Below, one piece after another: positions 6,054 through 7,084 of a DNA stretch of 7,084 bases. The notes below the pieces were generated by a model. It was not told the DNA's origin and made no database searches. It saw only the letters and a program-made list of their open reading frames with translations. How positions within the stretch are numbered: position 1 is the stretch's first letter; every line of letters begins with the position of its first letter. The stretch is taken from NCBI GenBank assembly GCA_009787745.1, contig WQST01000126.1, forward strand, positions 1 through 7,084, given 5' to 3'. Origin of the DNA: Lachnospiraceae bacterium. GTDB lineage: Bacteria; Bacillota; Clostridia; Lachnospirales; Lachnospiraceae. Position numbers and translations under genes: made by a program.

Positions 6054-6917
6054 TTACAAAACCAACAAGCTGATTGTCCCTGCTAAAATCATGAAAAGGC
6101 CGACGCCTGATTTTCGGTGCAATTTTTCCTTGAATATAACATAACCGAAGGCTATCGTAAATAAAATACTTAACTTATCAATCGGCACGACTATACCGGC
6201 AGGCCCTTCTTGCAAAGCCCGAAAAAAACATACCCATGATAACCCCGTCGCCAAACCTGATAAGCCGATAAACGCCCAACTTTTTCTCTTAATATCCTTA
6301 ATTTCCCGATGCTTCCCTTGAAATATAACAATCAGCCATGCCAAAACCAACACCACCATCGTCCGAATCGCCGTTCCCAGATTAGATTCGACCGATGTTA
6401 TCCCGATTTTAGCCAAAATAGCGGTTAAACTCGCGAATACCGCCGCCAATAAAGCATAGATAAACCAACCCGAAGACCGCGAACTGCCCTTATCGGCCGT
6501 TTTTTTCGCCGCCATTAAGTATGTTCCGAAGCCAATCAAAAGCATTGCCAAAACTTTCGGCCACGTCAAACCCTCGCCAAGAAAAATAAATGCCAACAGC
6601 ATTGTCAGAACAGTACTTGATTTGTCAATGGGGACGACTTTTGCGACATCGCCTTGTTGCAATGCCCGAAAATAACAAAGCCACGACGCGCCTGTCGCTA
6701 AACCCGACAGGACAAGAAAGACGATAGATTTACCATCGATTAAAAAAAGCGTTTTCTGCGAACCAACAATAAAAACCATCAACCACGCAAAAATCACAAC
6801 AACAACTGTACGGAGAGCGGTAACGAGATTCGAATTAACATCCCGAATCCCAATCTTCGCTAAAATAGTCATCGTTCCGGCGAAAAAGGCCGAACCAAAA
6901 GCAAATGCAATCCACAT
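6054..6917 (-). CDS. EamA/DMT family transporter with two near-duplicate EamA halves
   Basis: Inner-membrane transporter of 287 aa from the drug/metabolite transporter superfamily, with about ten TM helices arranged as two five-TM EamA units joined by a hydrophilic linker (AAKKTADKGSSRSSG, 136-150). The halves align at a constant offset of 149 residues. Residues 17-48 match 166-197 at 21 of 32 positions (shared ILAKIGI and SNL motifs). SGLATGASWLCYFRALQQG (71-89) matches 220-238 at 15 of 19. VVPIDK recurs at 94-99 and 243-248. This pattern resembles the roughly 140-aa single-EamA proteins (COG2510-like) fused in tandem. The substrate is unknown; amino acids, metabolites or drugs are possible at family level. 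The start ATG at 6917 has GGAG (6923-6926) 5 nt upstream and a near-consensus promoter further up. It appears monocistronic in the window and convergent to the MoxR operon. Confidence 0.92.
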   Translation of the reverse strand: MWIAFAFGSAFFAGTMTILAKIGIRDVNSNLVTALRTVVVVIFAWLMVFIVGSQKTLFLIDGKSIVFLVLSGLATGASWLCYFRALQQGDVAKVVPIDKSSTVLTMLLAFIFLGEGLTWPKVLAMLLIGFGTYLMAAKKTADKGSSRSSGWFIYALLAAVFASLTAILAKIGITSVESNLGTAIRTMVVLVLAWLIVIFQGKHREIKDIKRKSWAFIGLSGLATGLSWVCFFRALQEGPAGIVVPIDKLSILFTIAFGYVIFKEKLHRKSGVGLFMILAGTISLLVL

Positions 6918-6943
6918 AAATACTCCATACCCTAAATAAAAAA

Positions 6944-6972
6944 AGTATAGTTCACAGAGGACAAAATGTCAA
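6944..6972 (-). promoter_or_regulatory. Near-consensus sigma-A promoter of the EamA transporter gene
   Basis: On the minus strand a perfect -35 TTGACA (6967-6972), a 17-nt spacer and a -10 TATACT (6944-6949, 5/6) lie 26 nt before the start codon. The spacing and position are ideal. The strength of the match suggests constitutive, fairly high expression. The short leader has no visible operator. Confidence 0.8.
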
Positions 6973-7084
6973 TTAATCCTAAATTTGAGTTTCCCCATTT
7001 TTCTAACCCCATGCGAATAAGGAATCGGAAAACAATGACAATTGAGGGTCTTTTAATCTCTTACGAAGCAAGTTAAATACTCCT

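Noticed and set aside
6932..7012. A 26-codon minus-strand frame (MGLEKWGNSNLG...) upstream of the EamA gene
   Set aside because: It runs through the near-consensus TTGACA/TATACT promoter and has no good ribosome binding site. It is better explained as promoter DNA.
7035..7076. A 13-codon + strand frame (MTIEGLLISYEAS) near the right edge
   Set aside because: It is too short, with no clear ribosome binding site or context. Nothing supports translation.

Overview
The window looks like a chromosomal stretch from a moderately AT-rich, low-GC Gram-positive-type bacterium (Bacillota/Firmicutes). The grounds are AGGAGG-type ribosome binding sites, sigma-A-like promoters (TTGACA-17-TATACT and TTGAAT-16-TGC-TATAAT), a YerB-type lipoprotein, a stand-alone FlhB C-terminal homologue of the B. 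subtilis YlqH kind, and a MoxR/DUF58/DUF4129 operon. The species cannot be named from the sequence. The FlhB-like gene hints at a flagellated organism, or one with flagellated ancestry.

Layout from left to right. Positions 1-722 (+) hold the C-terminal part of an ABC-2 export permease of the polyketide-antibiotic (tetronasin) exporter type. It is cut by the window edge. It ends at a strong bidirectional terminator (about 727-783) shared with the convergent gene. Positions 792-1841 (-) encode a DUF3048 (YerB-like) lipoprotein, with a candidate promoter and palindromes at 1867-1942. A 213-nt gap carries a fragment resembling the widespread GTCATTCTGAGC-type intergenic repeat. Positions 2055-2348 (-) encode a 97-aa FlhB C-terminal-like protein that lacks the NPTH self-cleavage motif. 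A 125-nt divergent promoter region separates it from the main operon.

The main operon, 2474-5835 (+), has three tightly packed genes: a MoxR AAA+ ATPase, a DUF58 protein overlapping it by ATGA, and, after 24 nt, a multi-TM protein with a DUF4129-like cytoplasmic tail. MoxR ATPases are thought to act as chaperone-like remodelers of partner proteins, and DUF58 proteins are their usual partners. The third protein looks like the membrane scaffold of a TgpA-type transglutaminase without the transglutaminase domain. The substrate of this system is unknown, which makes it the most interesting unit here.

Beyond the operon lies a 218-nt convergent intergenic region (5836-6053). It contains three copies of a repeat at an exact 34-bp period and no obvious classical terminator. 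Positions 6054-6917 (-) encode a ten-TM-type EamA/DMT transporter whose two halves are still very similar, as expected of a fused duplication of a single-EamA protein. It has a near-consensus promoter at 6944-6972. Nothing convincing is seen from 6973 to the window end.
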